Shown: in pieces, positions 37,420-45,822 of the stretch
Layout: each line of letters starts with the position of its first letter
How positions within the stretch are numbered: the stretch's first letter is position 1
NCBI GenBank assembly: GCA_030057655.1
Contig: JASGUQ010000050.1
Coordinates: forward strand, 32,937 to 96,936
Origin: Bacillota bacterium
Lineage (GTDB): Bacteria > Bacillota > Clostridia > Christensenellales > Aristaeellaceae
Length of the DNA: 64,000 nt
Reading direction: 5' to 3'
Program-made: the position numbers and the translations under genes
The notes under the pieces: generated by a model
What the model was told of the DNA's origin: nothing
Database searches by the model: none
Seen by the model: only the letters and a program-made list of their open reading frames with translations

Positions 37420-38670
37420 TCAATCTTTGAGGCTTTTTGATATATCTTTCGCGGCCAGGATGCCGCAGGCCCAGGCGAACAGCAGGTTAAACCCGCCCGT
37501 GTCCCCGTCCACGTTGAGGATTTCCCCCGCAGCGTACAGCCCGGGAACCAGTTTTGACCGCATCGTCTCCGGCTCAAATTTCGCGCACAAAAGGCCGCCG
37601 GAGGCCACCTGCGCCTGCTCAAAGCCTTTGACGCCGGAAACAGGAAGGCGCAGATCGCCCAGCCAGTCCGCAGCCATGTTGTTTGACATGGCTTTTAATT
37701 TAACTGCCATCTGAAAGGGCAGAAGGCCGGTGTACAACCGCCCCTTGCCCAGCAGTTTTTCGCGTTTTTCAAGCAGTTTCAAAATCGCCGCCTTGTCCGC
37801 CGGGCGCGCTTCTTCAAGCGTCAGCCGGCGGTATTCGGGCACCTTCAAGCCCAAAAGGGCTGAGAAATCAAGCCCCAGGGCGACCGCTCTCCCTTGCTCC
37901 AGCCCTTCATTTGCGGCCCTGGCCAATTGCATCGCGCACAGGCCGCTGACGCCATAATCGGTAAACAGCGCTTCGCCGGAGGCGGCATCCTTTAATTTTC
38001 CGTCCGCGTATAGCGTGAGCGTGCAGGGCACCCTCAGGCCGGAGAGGCCCTTGATGTCCTTTGCTTTGCAAATGAGCGCGCTTAACGCCGGGGAAAAGGG
38101 CAGGCTCTGATGCCCCAGCCCCCTCAGCACCTCAATCAGGCTGTCCGTGCCGCCCAGTTTGGGCGCGGCCGGGCTGCCGGCAGCGAGGAGCAGCTTCTCT
38201 GCGAAAAAAGACCCCCTGTTTGTGATGACCTCAAAACCAGCCTTGGTTTTATTGATGTGAAGGGCCTCTGTCTCAGTCAGGACACAGCCCTCCGGAAACG
38301 TATTGATACAGCCAGTCAGCGCGTCCAGCACGCTCCCCGCCTGGCGGGAGAGCGGGTAGCAGCGCCCCTGCTCCTCCTCAAAAAAAGCGAGGCCGATGGA
38401 TTCAAAAAAAGCGCCGACCTCTTTTGCGCCGCAGGCGTTCAGCGCCTCCCGCGCGAAGGCTTCATCCCCAAAGTACACGGGCGCGCCCGCATTCATCAGG
38501 TTGCAGCGGCCGTTCCCGGTCGCCAGCAGCTTGCGGCCCAATTTCCTTTCCTTTTCGATCAGCAAAAAAGGCGTCCGGTTTTGAGAGAGAACGCAAGCGG
38601 CGGCGAGGCCGGATGCCCCGCCGCCGATGATGATGACTGGAAACTTATTTTTTGCTTGGCGCTGCGTCAT
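37420..38670 (-). CDS. HI0933/BaiN-type FAD-dependent oxidoreductase
   Basis: The 416-residue flavoprotein has the dinucleotide motif V-I-I-I-G-G-G-A-S-G-L-A-A-A near residue 12, followed by LLATGNGRCNLMN, the signature of the HI0933/YhiN/BaiN family. The C-terminal N-V-D-G-D-T-G-G-F-N-L segment is the FAD contact. BaiN itself acts on bile-acid intermediates, but most members are of unknown function, so no substrate is proposed. The start overlaps the SH3-domain gene by 26 bases with no good ribosome-binding site, which suggests translational coupling. Confidence 0.85.
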   Translation of the reverse strand: MTQRQAKNKFPVIIIGGGASGLAAACVLSQNRTPFLLIEKERKLGRKLLATGNGRCNLMNAGAPVYFGDEAFAREALNACGAKEVGAFFESIGLAFFEEEQGRCYPLSRQAGSVLDALTGCINTFPEGCVLTETEALHINKTKAGFEVITNRGSFFAEKLLLAAGSPAAPKLGGTDSLIEVLRGLGHQSLPFSPALSALICKAKDIKGLSGLRVPCTLTLYADGKLKDAASGEALFTDYGVSGLCAMQLARAANEGLEQGRAVALGLDFSALLGLKVPEYRRLTLEEARPADKAAILKLLEKREKLLGKGRLYTGLLPFQMAVKLKAMSNNMAADWLGDLRLPVSGVKGFEQAQVASGGLLCAKFEPETMRSKLVPGLYAAGEILNVDGDTGGFNLLFAWACGILAAKDISKSLKD

Positions 38671-41125
38671 ACGCGTACTTGATTGCCTTCATGTGGTCGG
38701 AGTCCACAACGCCGGAGGTGTGGGTCCGGGAGTTGTAGAAGTGGATGCACATCTGGCCGTTGAAGTCGTTGTTGGGGATGGTGTCGCCGGCCGGGTAGTT
38801 GTGCGGCACGCCGTACAGGCTGGCCGCGAAGGTGCGGCCCTTCAGGGTGATCCAAAGCGGGCGGCGCTGGTAGAGGTTCTTTTCCAGGATCTGCTGGGCG
38901 CTGCTCACGCCGTAGATCTTGCACAGCGCGGCCGTGTCCGCTGCGGTCAGCGGCTCGCCGTCCACGTGATAGGCGCCGGCCCAGCGCTTCACGCGCAGGG
39001 AGATGCCCGTCTTAACGTCGGTCATCACAGCGACCTCGCCCCGGCCCCAGAAGGCGTTGATGTCCCCCTTGTACCAGTCGACAATCTCGACCGGGTTGAG
39101 CGTCGGGGTCACCGTGCTGCCGCCGCTTGGCGTATGGGTGCTCTCCGGCACCGTACCGTAGAGCTTGTGCTGGGTGCTGCTGCCCGCGATGCCGTCCACC
39201 GTTAGGCCGTTGTTTTGCTGGTAGGTGCGCACCGCCGCAGCCGTTTGGGAATCATAGGTGCCGGTGATGTAAATGCTGTTGAGCAGCCCCAGGCGGTTTA
39301 ATTCCTTTTGCAGCCTGGTCACGTCCTCGCCGGAGGAGCCCAATTGCAGGGTGCGGTAACTGCCTGTGGCAGGCGCGCTCGGACTGCCGGTATTATTTAA
39401 GGCCGCCTCCTCTTCCTTGGTCAGGATGCGCAGCAGGTCGCCGCGGATCCAGCCGTTGATGCCGTTGACGCGCACGGTGTACCAGGTATCCTTGCCCGTC
39501 TGGGTGCTTTGGCCGCGCAGGGCGACCACGGAGCCGGCTTTATAAATGATGGCCAGGTTTTTGCTCGCGGTGGTGGCAGCGGAGCGGATGATGACCTTCT
39601 CCATGCTGGTCAGCGCCGTCAGGCTCAGTTCGGACAGCGGGGGCACCGCGGTGGGCGCGGCTGTCGGCGCGGGCGTGGGCAGGGTCTTGATGTACTCCAG
39701 GTATTCGGTGTTTGTCATCATGCGGGAGACCGAGCCCAGGATATAGCCTTCCTGGCCCTGGTAAGACACCTTGTACCACAGCCTGCCGCCGGAGGTCACG
39801 GTGGACAGAAGCGGGAAGGCCGTGCCCTGTTTCTCAATCAAAGTCAGGGTTCTGGCGTCCTGGCTGGCTGTTGCCCTGATATACACCTTGTCCATCGTGG
39901 TCACGATGTAGCCGGTTGAAGCCTGGGTATCGCCGGACGGCGGTGTGATGCCCGGAATCTGGTTACTGTTCAGGTAGGCGATCAATTCGTTGTTGGTCAG
40001 CATCCTCGCGCAGTCCCCGCGCAGGAAGCCGGCCTGCCCGTTGACCGAGACCGGGTACCAGGTGTAGCCGCCTGCGGTGCGAACAGCGCCAGTTAAGGGG
40101 AAGACCTGGCGTCTGTCCACCTTTCCAACCACCGGGGCGTTGGCCTGGGCGGTCTGGCGCAGGTTGATCTGGGACTTGGTGGTGATGATGTAGCCCGCAG
40201 CTGTGGATTCTGCCGGCTTGGGCGTGATGACAGGCGCCACCGCGCCGGACACAAAGGTGTAGCAGTCAGAGCGCACATAGCCGTATTGCTGGCTGGTGCT
40301 GTCATAGGCGTAGACCCAGTTGTAGCCGCCCTGCGCAGTGGGCACGCCATAATAGGGCAGGATGGCCCCGCGCTCCAAAACCGCGAGCACTGACCCGCCC
40401 GGCGCCTGGCGCAGGTTGGTCTTGCCCAGGGTGATGCGGATGTTGGCGGTCGCGGCGGTGGTGGAAGGCGCCTGGGTAGCCTGGGCGCCGGAAAGGATCA
40501 CATAGCAGTCAGAGCGCACGTAGCCGGTCAGGTTGCGCGCGCTGTCTTCGACTTTTGTCCAGTAGTAGCCGCCGGAGAAAACCGGCGCCCCGCTGAAAGG
40601 CAGCTGGGTGTCGATGGGATATTTCCAGAGCGAGGTGCCGCCCGGGGTCTGGCGCAGGTTGGTGCTGGTTTTGGTGATCTTCAGCGTCCCGGAGGAGGCA
40701 GCTGGCGCGGCGGGCGCGCCGCTTTCACCCTGAGGGGTGCTGGCTGTGCCCGAATTCACGCCCAGGAAGGGCTGCTGTTTGCTCAACAGCCAGGCTTTTT
40801 CTTCTTCCTCGGTCAGCATCCGCACAAAATCGCTTCTAATATATCCGGTGTAGATGCGGCCCGGCGCCACCGGCACGTTGGCTTCCGCCTTGTACCACTG
40901 GTGGCCGTCATAATTCACCTGTGAAAGCGTTTTGATGACCCAGCCTGTGTTCAGGCGGTCCCAGAAATCGCTGCTGGTGACGGTCTTGCGGAAGAGAACC
41001 TTGTCCCCGGTGATGATGCCATGGGTCGTTTCCGCCCCGGCAGGAAGCAGCGTCCACGCCAAAACGACGGCGACCAGCGCGCACGCCGCGCGGCGAAGGA
41101 CAGCCATCCAGTCAGTTCGAGCCAT
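38645..41125 (-). CDS. Secreted six-SH3 / peptidoglycan-binding cell-wall protein
   Basis: The protein of about 826 residues starts at 41125 (GGAGG upstream) with a signal sequence (MAVLRRAACALVAVVLAWTL). It contains six bacterial SH3-like domains of about 65 residues, with repeated motifs such as T-N-L-R-Q-T-P-G-G, G-Y-V-R-S-D-C-Y and G-Y-I-R-S-D-F, joined by linkers of the type M-L-T-x-x-E. A PG_binding_1 domain follows (GSSGEDVTRLQKELNRLG to Y-Q-Q-N-N-G-L-T-V-D-G). The final about 150 residues (N-G-Q-M-C-I-H-F-Y-N-S-R-T-H) form a conserved-looking domain I do not recognise; a wall hydrolase or transpeptidase-like activity is possible but unproven. Confidence 0.85.
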   Translation of the reverse strand: MARTDWMAVLRRAACALVAVVLAWTLLPAGAETTHGIITGDKVLFRKTVTSSDFWDRLNTGWVIKTLSQVNYDGHQWYKAEANVPVAPGRIYTGYIRSDFVRMLTEEEEKAWLLSKQQPFLGVNSGTASTPQGESGAPAAPAASSGTLKITKTSTNLRQTPGGTSLWKYPIDTQLPFSGAPVFSGGYYWTKVEDSARNLTGYVRSDCYVILSGAQATQAPSTTAATANIRITLGKTNLRQAPGGSVLAVLERGAILPYYGVPTAQGGYNWVYAYDSTSQQYGYVRSDCYTFVSGAVAPVITPKPAESTAAGYIITTKSQINLRQTAQANAPVVGKVDRRQVFPLTGAVRTAGGYTWYPVSVNGQAGFLRGDCARMLTNNELIAYLNSNQIPGITPPSGDTQASTGYIVTTMDKVYIRATASQDARTLTLIEKQGTAFPLLSTVTSGGRLWYKVSYQGQEGYILGSVSRMMTNTEYLEYIKTLPTPAPTAAPTAVPPLSELSLTALTSMEKVIIRSAATTASKNLAIIYKAGSVVALRGQSTQTGKDTWYTVRVNGINGWIRGDLLRILTKEEEAALNNTGSPSAPATGSYRTLQLGSSGEDVTRLQKELNRLGLLNSIYITGTYDSQTAAAVRTYQQNNGLTVDGIAGSSTQHKLYGTVPESTHTPSGGSTVTPTLNPVEIVDWYKGDINAFWGRGEVAVMTDVKTGISLRVKRWAGAYHVDGEPLTAADTAALCKIYGVSSAQQILEKNLYQRRPLWITLKGRTFAASLYGVPHNYPAGDTIPNNDFNGQMCIHFYNSRTHTSGVVDSDHMKAIKYAYDAAPSKK

Positions 41126-41180
41126 GCGATTTTCCTCCAGACTCACACTCGGCATACCAAGTGACAAAAATCTATTTTGG

Positions 41181-41209
41181 ATTATATTACAAAATCATTA
41201 CAGGGTCAA
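41181..41209 (-). promoter_or_regulatory. Promoter of the SH3 wall-protein gene
   Basis: On the minus strand TTGACC (41204-41209) and a perfect TATAAT (41181-41186) are spaced by 17 bases. The ribosome-binding site lies about 45 bases downstream. Confidence 0.8.
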
Positions 41210-41389
41210 GATATGATTGAAATATAAAGGGCTGTTTTAAGGGTTAATTGGCCTTTTTGCCCGGCAGATAAAAAAATCTTTCCGCAATCCTCATCTTTCC
41301 TTAATCTTTTAAGCCTCTTGTTTTCATTTTCAGGGCTTATTCTGATACCGTCATCAAGCGGCCCCCAAGCGGGCAGAAAGGAAAGCAAC

Positions 41390-41902
41390 ATGGAAAGACT
41401 GGAAATGGTGGAGAGACTGAAGGCCAAGGCTGGCGTCACCTATGAGGAAGCGAAAAACGCGCTGGAAGAAAGCAACTGGGATCTGCTTCAGGCCATGATC
41501 GACCTGGAAAACAAAGGGAAATTTAAGAATCAGGAAAAGACGGAGGGAAAGAAAATGGAGAACACCAAGAAAGCGTTTGACACCAAGGCTGCCGAATCCT
41601 GGCTGGTCAAGGCCGGAAACTGGATCAAAGAGATCGTGGACAAGGGAAACCGCAACCACATCATCGTGACAAAAGACAAGAGGCAGGCCCTGGAGATCCC
41701 CGTGACCATGGCTGTGCTGCTGCTGATCTTCCTGCACGGGCTGACCCTGTTCGCCCTGTTCATCAGCGTGCTCATGGGCTACCGCTACTCCTTCCGCAGC
41801 GAAAAGGAGAACATGGAGCAGAAACAGCAGATCAAGGACGCTGACCGCGCGGCTGAGGAGATCAACGACCATCACACCGTCAACAGCTTCAATGAGGGTT
41901 AG
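41390..41902 (+). CDS. DUF4342 protein with N-terminal UBA/TS-N domain
   Basis: This protein of about 170 residues has an N-terminal helical bundle of the UBA/EF-Ts N type (VERLKAKAGVTYEEAKNALE), in which residues about 8-40 repeat the pattern seen at the N-terminus of elongation factor Ts. A DUF4342 region follows with one or two membrane segments (PVTMAVLLLIFLHGLTLFAL) and a charged tail. The role is unknown; DUF4342 proteins are small membrane proteins of Bacillota. GAAAGGAAAG precedes ATG 41390. Two terminators follow in tandem. Confidence 0.8.
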   Translation: MERLEMVERLKAKAGVTYEEAKNALEESNWDLLQAMIDLENKGKFKNQEKTEGKKMENTKKAFDTKAAESWLVKAGNWIKEIVDKGNRNHIIVTKDKRQALEIPVTMAVLLLIFLHGLTLFALFISVLMGYRYSFRSEKENMEQKQQIKDADRAAEEINDHHTVNSFNEG

Positions 41903-41936
41903 AAGGACCACTAAGACTTGACGGGTCAAATAATAA

Positions 41937-41971
41937 AGAGGACGCAGCAAAACCTGCTGCGCCCTCTTTTT
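41937..41971 (+). terminator. Terminator after the DUF4342 gene
   Basis: A stem AGAGG-N2-GCAGCA / TGCTGC-N2-CCTCT ends in T5 at 41967-41971. Confidence 0.85.
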
Positions 41972-41983
41972 GACCGTTTATCA

Positions 41984-42008
41984 AGCCGGCAAATTCCCGG
42001 CTGTTTTT
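41984..42008 (+). terminator. Second tandem terminator
   Basis: AGCCGG (41984-41989) and CCGGCT (41997-42002) are followed by T5 at 42004-42008. It backs up the first terminator and shields the converging transporter gene. Confidence 0.65.
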
Positions 42009-42024
42009 GATCGGCGCATCCGCG

Positions 42025-42630
42025 TCAGACAGTTTCTTGCTTCTCTTGGGTCAGGCAGATGATGACCGGGCCGATGAGGTTGCCCAAAACGGCGGCCAGA
42101 ACAAAGCTGAGCGTCTTGGGCTCAAACACGCCGGTTTGCGCAAATGCGGCGCTGAAGTAGAAGGCGTCCGCGACGCTGTTTTCAAAGCCGGACACCACAA
42201 AGGCGGCCACCGCGAGCAGGACGCCAAGGGGCTTTGAGGATTCCATGGTTTGCCAGCTTTGCGCGCCAGAATAGATGATCATCCCGCAAAAGGTACCTCT
42301 TGCCAGGGTCGAAAAGAAGGTTTGCTCAAGCCTCGCCGCCTGCAGGGCAGGCACTTTGGAGGCGACGGCCAGGCCATAGACCAGCCCGCAGAGAACGGCC
42401 CCCAAAAGGTTGCCGAAAATCAGGCCGGGCAGTTCCTTTAATTTTCCGCTTTTTCCGCAGATGATCCCGGCGCAGCGGCTGATAAAGAGCGGATACCCCA
42501 GCACCAGGGACGAAAACATGCCGATGGAGAAAAGCAGGGCGCCGACTTCCTGCCGCTCCGCGCCCAGGAAAGCGGCCCCGCCAAACCCGGTCATCACGCC
42601 TGCCATCATGGCGGTAATCAATAAACGCAT
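42025..42630 (-). CDS. Formate/nitrite transporter (FNT) family protein, short
   Basis: This 201-residue membrane protein has about six hydrophobic segments. The passages FGGAAFLGAERQ (resembling the N-terminal half) and F-V-V-S-G-F-E-N-S-V-A-D near residue 144 (the FNT signature V-x-S-G-F-E-H-S-x-A-N with Asn in place of the central His) place it in the formate/nitrite channel family. It is shorter than the usual 260-280 residues. The lost His suggests altered transport or a non-canonical substrate. The gene is alone on its strand. Confidence 0.65.
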   Translation of the reverse strand: MRLLITAMMAGVMTGFGGAAFLGAERQEVGALLFSIGMFSSLVLGYPLFISRCAGIICGKSGKLKELPGLIFGNLLGAVLCGLVYGLAVASKVPALQAARLEQTFFSTLARGTFCGMIIYSGAQSWQTMESSKPLGVLLAVAAFVVSGFENSVADAFYFSAAFAQTGVFEPKTLSFVLAAVLGNLIGPVIICLTQEKQETV

Positions 42631-42756
42631 CCTGCCCTCCTAAAAACTTATTTGCAGTATATCACAGAGATCCCGGGTTGATAAACCGCCGGGCTTCAAG
42701 AGCTGTTTACCGCATGAATGCTGCCTGTCTGCCTGGATATTTTTACTGCTTGCCGC

Positions 42757-42785
42757 TTGACGAAAACAGGCGAGGAGCATAGTAT
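42757..42785 (+). promoter_or_regulatory. Promoter of the split chromate transporter
   Basis: TTGACG (42757-42762) and TAGTAT (42780-42785) are spaced by 17 bases; AAGGAGG and the ATG follow within 30 bases. Confidence 0.6.
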
Positions 42786-42811
42786 ATTTCAAGGCGCAAG
42801 GAGGTCAACAA

Positions 42812-43378
42812 ATGAAAGAACACAAGCCCAGTCTGATGATGCTGTTTTTGTCGGTGCTCAAGATCAGTGCCTTCACCTTTGGCGGAGGCTATGTGATCGT
42901 TCCTTTGATGCGCAAGCGCTTCGCGGAGGAACTTCACTGGGTCACGGATGAGGACATGCTCAACATGATCGCCATCGCGCAGTCCGCGCCTGGCCCCATC
43001 GCGGTCAATTCCTCCATCATGCTGGGGTACAGGCTGTTTTCCGTGAAGGGGGCCCTGGTGTCGGCCCTTGGCACCTCGCTTCCCCCGCTGATCGTTTTAA
43101 CGGTTGTTTCCATGTTTTATGAGGCCTTCAAAAGCAATCAGGTCGTCGCTGCCCTGATGGAAGGCATGCGCGCGGGCGTCACCGCGGTCATCGCGGACGT
43201 GGTCTGGACCATGGCAGGCAACATCTTTAAAAAGAAAAAGCCCATGCCCATCGCCCTGATGATCGCGGCTTTCCTGGCTGTGTGGTGGCTTAAGGTCAAC
43301 ATCGTGCTGGTGCTGCTGGCCTGCGGCTTGATCGGCTTTTTGGCCGGCGTGCTGCGGCAGGAAAGGAAGGCTCAATAA
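42812..43378 (+). CDS. Chromate transporter family protein, N-terminal half-size subunit
   Basis: The 188-residue protein is a single CHR domain (half the size of full ChrA). It has the family start F-T-F-G-G-G-Y-V-I-V-P and the conserved I-A-I-A-Q-S-A-P-G-P-I-A-V-N-S. CHR proteins export chromate or related anions. Two short CHR proteins encoded in tandem form the functional pair in many Bacillota. AAGGAGG lies nine bases upstream. The stop overlaps the start of the second subunit by one base. Confidence 0.9.
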   Translation: MKEHKPSLMMLFLSVLKISAFTFGGGYVIVPLMRKRFAEELHWVTDEDMLNMIAIAQSAPGPIAVNSSIMLGYRLFSVKGALVSALGTSLPPLIVLTVVSMFYEAFKSNQVVAALMEGMRAGVTAVIADVVWTMAGNIFKKKKPMPIALMIAAFLAVWWLKVNIVLVLLACGLIGFLAGVLRQERKAQ

Positions 43379-43947
43379 TGCTGAATATGATGTGGACTTT
43401 GTATGAGGCTTTTTTCCAGGTGGGCCTCTTCGCCTTTGGCGGCGGCCTGGCTGCGCTTCCCCTGATCCGTGAACAGGTGGTGGTCATCCATGGCTGGCTG
43501 GACATGGCCACCTTTACGGACCTGGTCACCATCGCGGAAATGACCCCGGGCCCCATCGCCTTGAACGCGTCTACCTTCGTGGGCACCCGTGTGGGCGGCC
43601 TCCCGGGCGCGGTCATCGCGACCCTGGGCTGCATCACCCCCAGCCTGATCATCGTGCTGATCCTGGCCAGGATCTATCAGCAGTGGAAGGACAAGCCGGC
43701 TTTTCAGGGCGTGCTTTCCGGCCTTCGCCCCGCGGCGGTCGCGCTGATCGCTTCAGCCGGCCTCAGCATCGCCATCCTCGCCTTCTTTGGCCCCGGGAAC
43801 GCGGCCAGCCTCCAGAACCTGGATCCGGTCGCTGCCGGCTGCTTTGTTGTGGCGCTGTTTGTTCTGCGCAAATGGAAAACAAGCCCCATCCTGGTCATGA
43901 TTTCAACCGGCGTTGTTTGGGCCGGGATCAACTACCTGATTAAATAA
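43378..43947 (+). CDS. Chromate transporter family protein, second half-size subunit
   Basis: This 189-residue CHR domain has the matching motifs F-A-F-G-G-G-L-A-A-L-P and I-A-E-M-T-P-G-P-I-A-L-N-A. The start codon shares its first base with the upstream stop (TAATG), so the two subunits are translationally coupled and probably made in equal amounts. The terminator after it serves the opposite strand. Confidence 0.9.
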   Translation: MLNMMWTLYEAFFQVGLFAFGGGLAALPLIREQVVVIHGWLDMATFTDLVTIAEMTPGPIALNASTFVGTRVGGLPGAVIATLGCITPSLIIVLILARIYQQWKDKPAFQGVLSGLRPAAVALIASAGLSIAILAFFGPGNAASLQNLDPVAAGCFVVALFVLRKWKTSPILVMISTGVVWAGINYLIK

Positions 43948-43975
43948 AAAAAGCGGCTTTTTGATCGGCCGCTTT
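43944..43975 (-). terminator. Terminator of deoC (minus strand)
   Basis: Arms AAAGCGGC (43950-43957) and GCCGCTTT (43968-43975) are perfect; on the minus strand a T-rich tail follows (43944-43952 as A-run on plus). Confidence 0.75.
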
Positions 43976-44029
43976 GAGGGTGTTATGGGGTTCAGCGTGC
44001 AGAGATGCCCGCAGATATCAATTATTCAA

Positions 44030-44677
44030 TTATTCTTCGTAAGCTTTCAGCGCGCCGGATGCGCCGATGCGGGCGCAGCCCTGGTTGATAAAGCCCTCGA
44101 TCGCTTCGCGGGTGCGGATGCCGCCGGAGGCCTTCATGCGGACGCCCTCGCCGATGTGCTCCTTAAACAGATCAATGTCCTCTTTTGTGGCGCCGCCTGT
44201 GCCAAAGCCGGTGGATGTTTTGATGAAATCAGCGCCGCCGTCGGTAACGCATTTGCAAAGGGCGATCTTTTCTTCTTCGTTCAGGTAGCAGGTCTCCACG
44301 ATCACCTTCAGGATCTTGCCGGAGCAGGCAGCCTTAACCGCGCGGATCTCGTCCGTGATGCGGACAAAGTCCCCGGCTTTGGCGTCGCCAATGTGGATCA
44401 CCATATCGATCTCGTCCGCGCCTTCCTCGACGGCTTCCTGGGTCTCAAACACCTTGACCCGCGTGGTGGCGTAACCCATGGGAAAGCCGATCACAGTGCA
44501 CAGGTTGAGGCGGTTGCCGAAAGCATCCTTGGCCTGCTTGACAAAGCGCGGCGGGATGCAGGCGGAGGCCATGTCGTTTTCGATGGCTTCCTTGCACACT
44601 TTTTCGACGTCCTTCCAGGTGGCGTCCGGCTTGAGTAATGTATGGTCGATGTGAGAAAACACCTTGTTCTTTTCCAT
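44030..44677 (-). CDS. deoC: Deoxyribose-phosphate aldolase
   Basis: The 215-residue class I aldolase has the DeoC start I-D-H-T-L-L-K-P-D-A-T, the Schiff-base lysine in K-V-I-V-E-T region followed by the active-site F-I-K-T-S-T-G-F-G, and R-M-K-A-S-G-G-I-R-T. It cleaves 2-deoxyribose-5-phosphate to acetaldehyde and glyceraldehyde-3-phosphate in nucleoside catabolism. The start at 44677 follows AAGGAG; an extended frame upstream is not coding. The gene stands alone, with its own promoter and terminator. Confidence 0.95.
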   Translation of the reverse strand: MEKNKVFSHIDHTLLKPDATWKDVEKVCKEAIENDMASACIPPRFVKQAKDAFGNRLNLCTVIGFPMGYATTRVKVFETQEAVEEGADEIDMVIHIGDAKAGDFVRITDEIRAVKAACSGKILKVIVETCYLNEEEKIALCKCVTDGGADFIKTSTGFGTGGATKEDIDLFKEHIGEGVRMKASGGIRTREAIEGFINQGCARIGASGALKAYEE

Positions 44678-44711
44678 TAAAATCTCCTTCTGAAGCCTTT
44701 GCTTCAGGGCG

Positions 44712-44740
44712 ATCATATCAGATTCCGGTATCGTTTTCAA
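44712..44740 (-). promoter_or_regulatory. Promoter of deoC
   Basis: On the minus strand TTGAAA (44735-44740) and TATGAT (44712-44717) are separated by 17 bases; TG one base before the -10 makes it an extended -10 as well. Confidence 0.75.
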
Positions 44741-44807
44741 GTCTGAGGGGACTTTACAAAGGGTATATAATAGATACAAGAATTCAAACCGAAGGGAGAG
44801 GGCGCCG

Positions 44808-45080
44808 ATGGACATCCTCTGTGACGAGGGCCGGTTTTATCTTGGCGGGGATAAAACCAGGCCTGTTTCCGAGGTCAACTTTGAGAGGGTGGGGGACAGG
44901 CTTTTGGTCGTTGTCCATACTTTCACCGTCCCCGGCAAGCGCAATCAGGGCATCGCCCGCAAACTGGTTGAGCGGGTGGCGCAGTACGCCAGAGAAGGCG
45001 GATACAAGGTCAAAGCGACCTGCCCTTACGCGAAAAAAGTGCTTTCTGAAGAAGTGTTCGCGGATGTTTTTATTGAATAA
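44808..45080 (+). CDS. Small GNAT-type N-acetyltransferase (YjdJ-like)
   Basis: The 90-residue protein fits the minimal GCN5-related acetyltransferase family: T-F-T-V-P followed by the acetyl-CoA-binding R-N-Q-G-I-A-R-K-L-V and the C-terminal ATCPYAKKVL. It is divergent from deoC. AAGGGAGAGGG precedes the ATG and a consensus TATAAT lies at 44766-44771, with no clear -35. The substrate is unknown. Confidence 0.8.
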   Translation: MDILCDEGRFYLGGDKTRPVSEVNFERVGDRLLVVVHTFTVPGKRNQGIARKLVERVAQYAREGGYKVKATCPYAKKVLSEEVFADVFIE

Positions 45081-45092
45081 ACCGGTCTGTAA

Positions 45093-45112
45093 CCGCGCGT
45101 AATGGCGCGCGG
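45093..45112 (+). other. GC-only hairpin in the hpf leader
   Basis: CCGCGCG (45093-45099) and CGCGCGG (45106-45112) form a perfect seven-base stem with a six-base loop. No T-run follows, so it is more likely a leader structure than a terminator. Confidence 0.4.
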
Positions 45113-45140
45113 AAAGATATATTGCTAAGGAGGCTCTACC

Positions 45141-45680
45141 ATGAAGACCACCATCACTGCCAAAGGCATGGTCGTCACCCCGGGCATCACCAACCGCGTC
45201 CTCAAAAAGACGCAGACCATGGAAAAGTACCTGCACCCGGACACGGAGATGTTTGTGCGCATGCGCAAGGAAAAAAACCGGCGCGTCGTCGAGATCACCG
45301 TGCCCATCGGCGGCGTGACCCTGCGCGCGGAGGCCAGCAGCGAGGACAACCTCTACATGTCCATTGACAGGGCGCTGGCAAAGCTTGAAAGGCAGATCCT
45401 GCGCCACCGCACCAGGCTGGAAAAGCGCCTGCGCGCCGAATTGCCGGAGAACATTACTCCGGAATTCATTGAGGAAATGACCGAAGCGGAGCGGAAGAGC
45501 CGCGAGGTGGTGCGCACCAAGACCTACACCGTGCGCCCCATGAGCCGGGAAGACGCCATTTTGCAGATGGAGCTGCTGGGGCACAGTTTCTTTGTGTACA
45601 TTGATGTGGACAGCGAACAGGCCCACGTGCTCTACCTGAGGAAAGACGGCGACCTCGGCCTTCTGGTCCCTGAAAACTGA
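45141..45680 (+). CDS. hpf: Ribosome hibernation-promoting factor, long form
   Basis: The 179-residue protein has an N-terminal S30AE domain (about residues 1-100, from M-K-T-T-I-T-A-K-G) and a C-terminal domain of about 60 residues (V-R-T-K-T-Y-T-V-R-P-M-S-R-E-D-A). The latter drives dimerisation of 70S ribosomes into 100S particles. It acts on the 30S subunit in stationary phase. AAGGAGG precedes the ATG; a terminator follows. Confidence 0.96.
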   Translation: MKTTITAKGMVVTPGITNRVLKKTQTMEKYLHPDTEMFVRMRKEKNRRVVEITVPIGGVTLRAEASSEDNLYMSIDRALAKLERQILRHRTRLEKRLRAELPENITPEFIEEMTEAERKSREVVRTKTYTVRPMSREDAILQMELLGHSFFVYIDVDSEQAHVLYLRKDGDLGLLVPEN

Positions 45681-45710
45681 TTATAAAGCGGCGAAAGCCG
45701 CGCCTTCTTC

Positions 45711-45744
45711 AGCCGGGCTGCGAAAAGCGGCCCGGCTGTTTATA
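45711..45744 (+). terminator. Terminator after hpf
   Basis: AGCCGGGC (45711-45718) and GCCCGGCT (45730-45737) form a perfect stem followed by a T-rich stretch. Confidence 0.7.
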
Positions 45745-45822
45745 TTTGAGCAGATTTTACATGGATTTGATTGTAATTCAGAGATTTTAGGTTATGCTTT
45801 AAAGTGGGAAGGGAGGCAATGC

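Noticed and set aside
43961..44638. Plus-strand open frame over deoC
   Set aside because: It is the shadow of deoC, which has full aldolase motifs, promoter and terminator.
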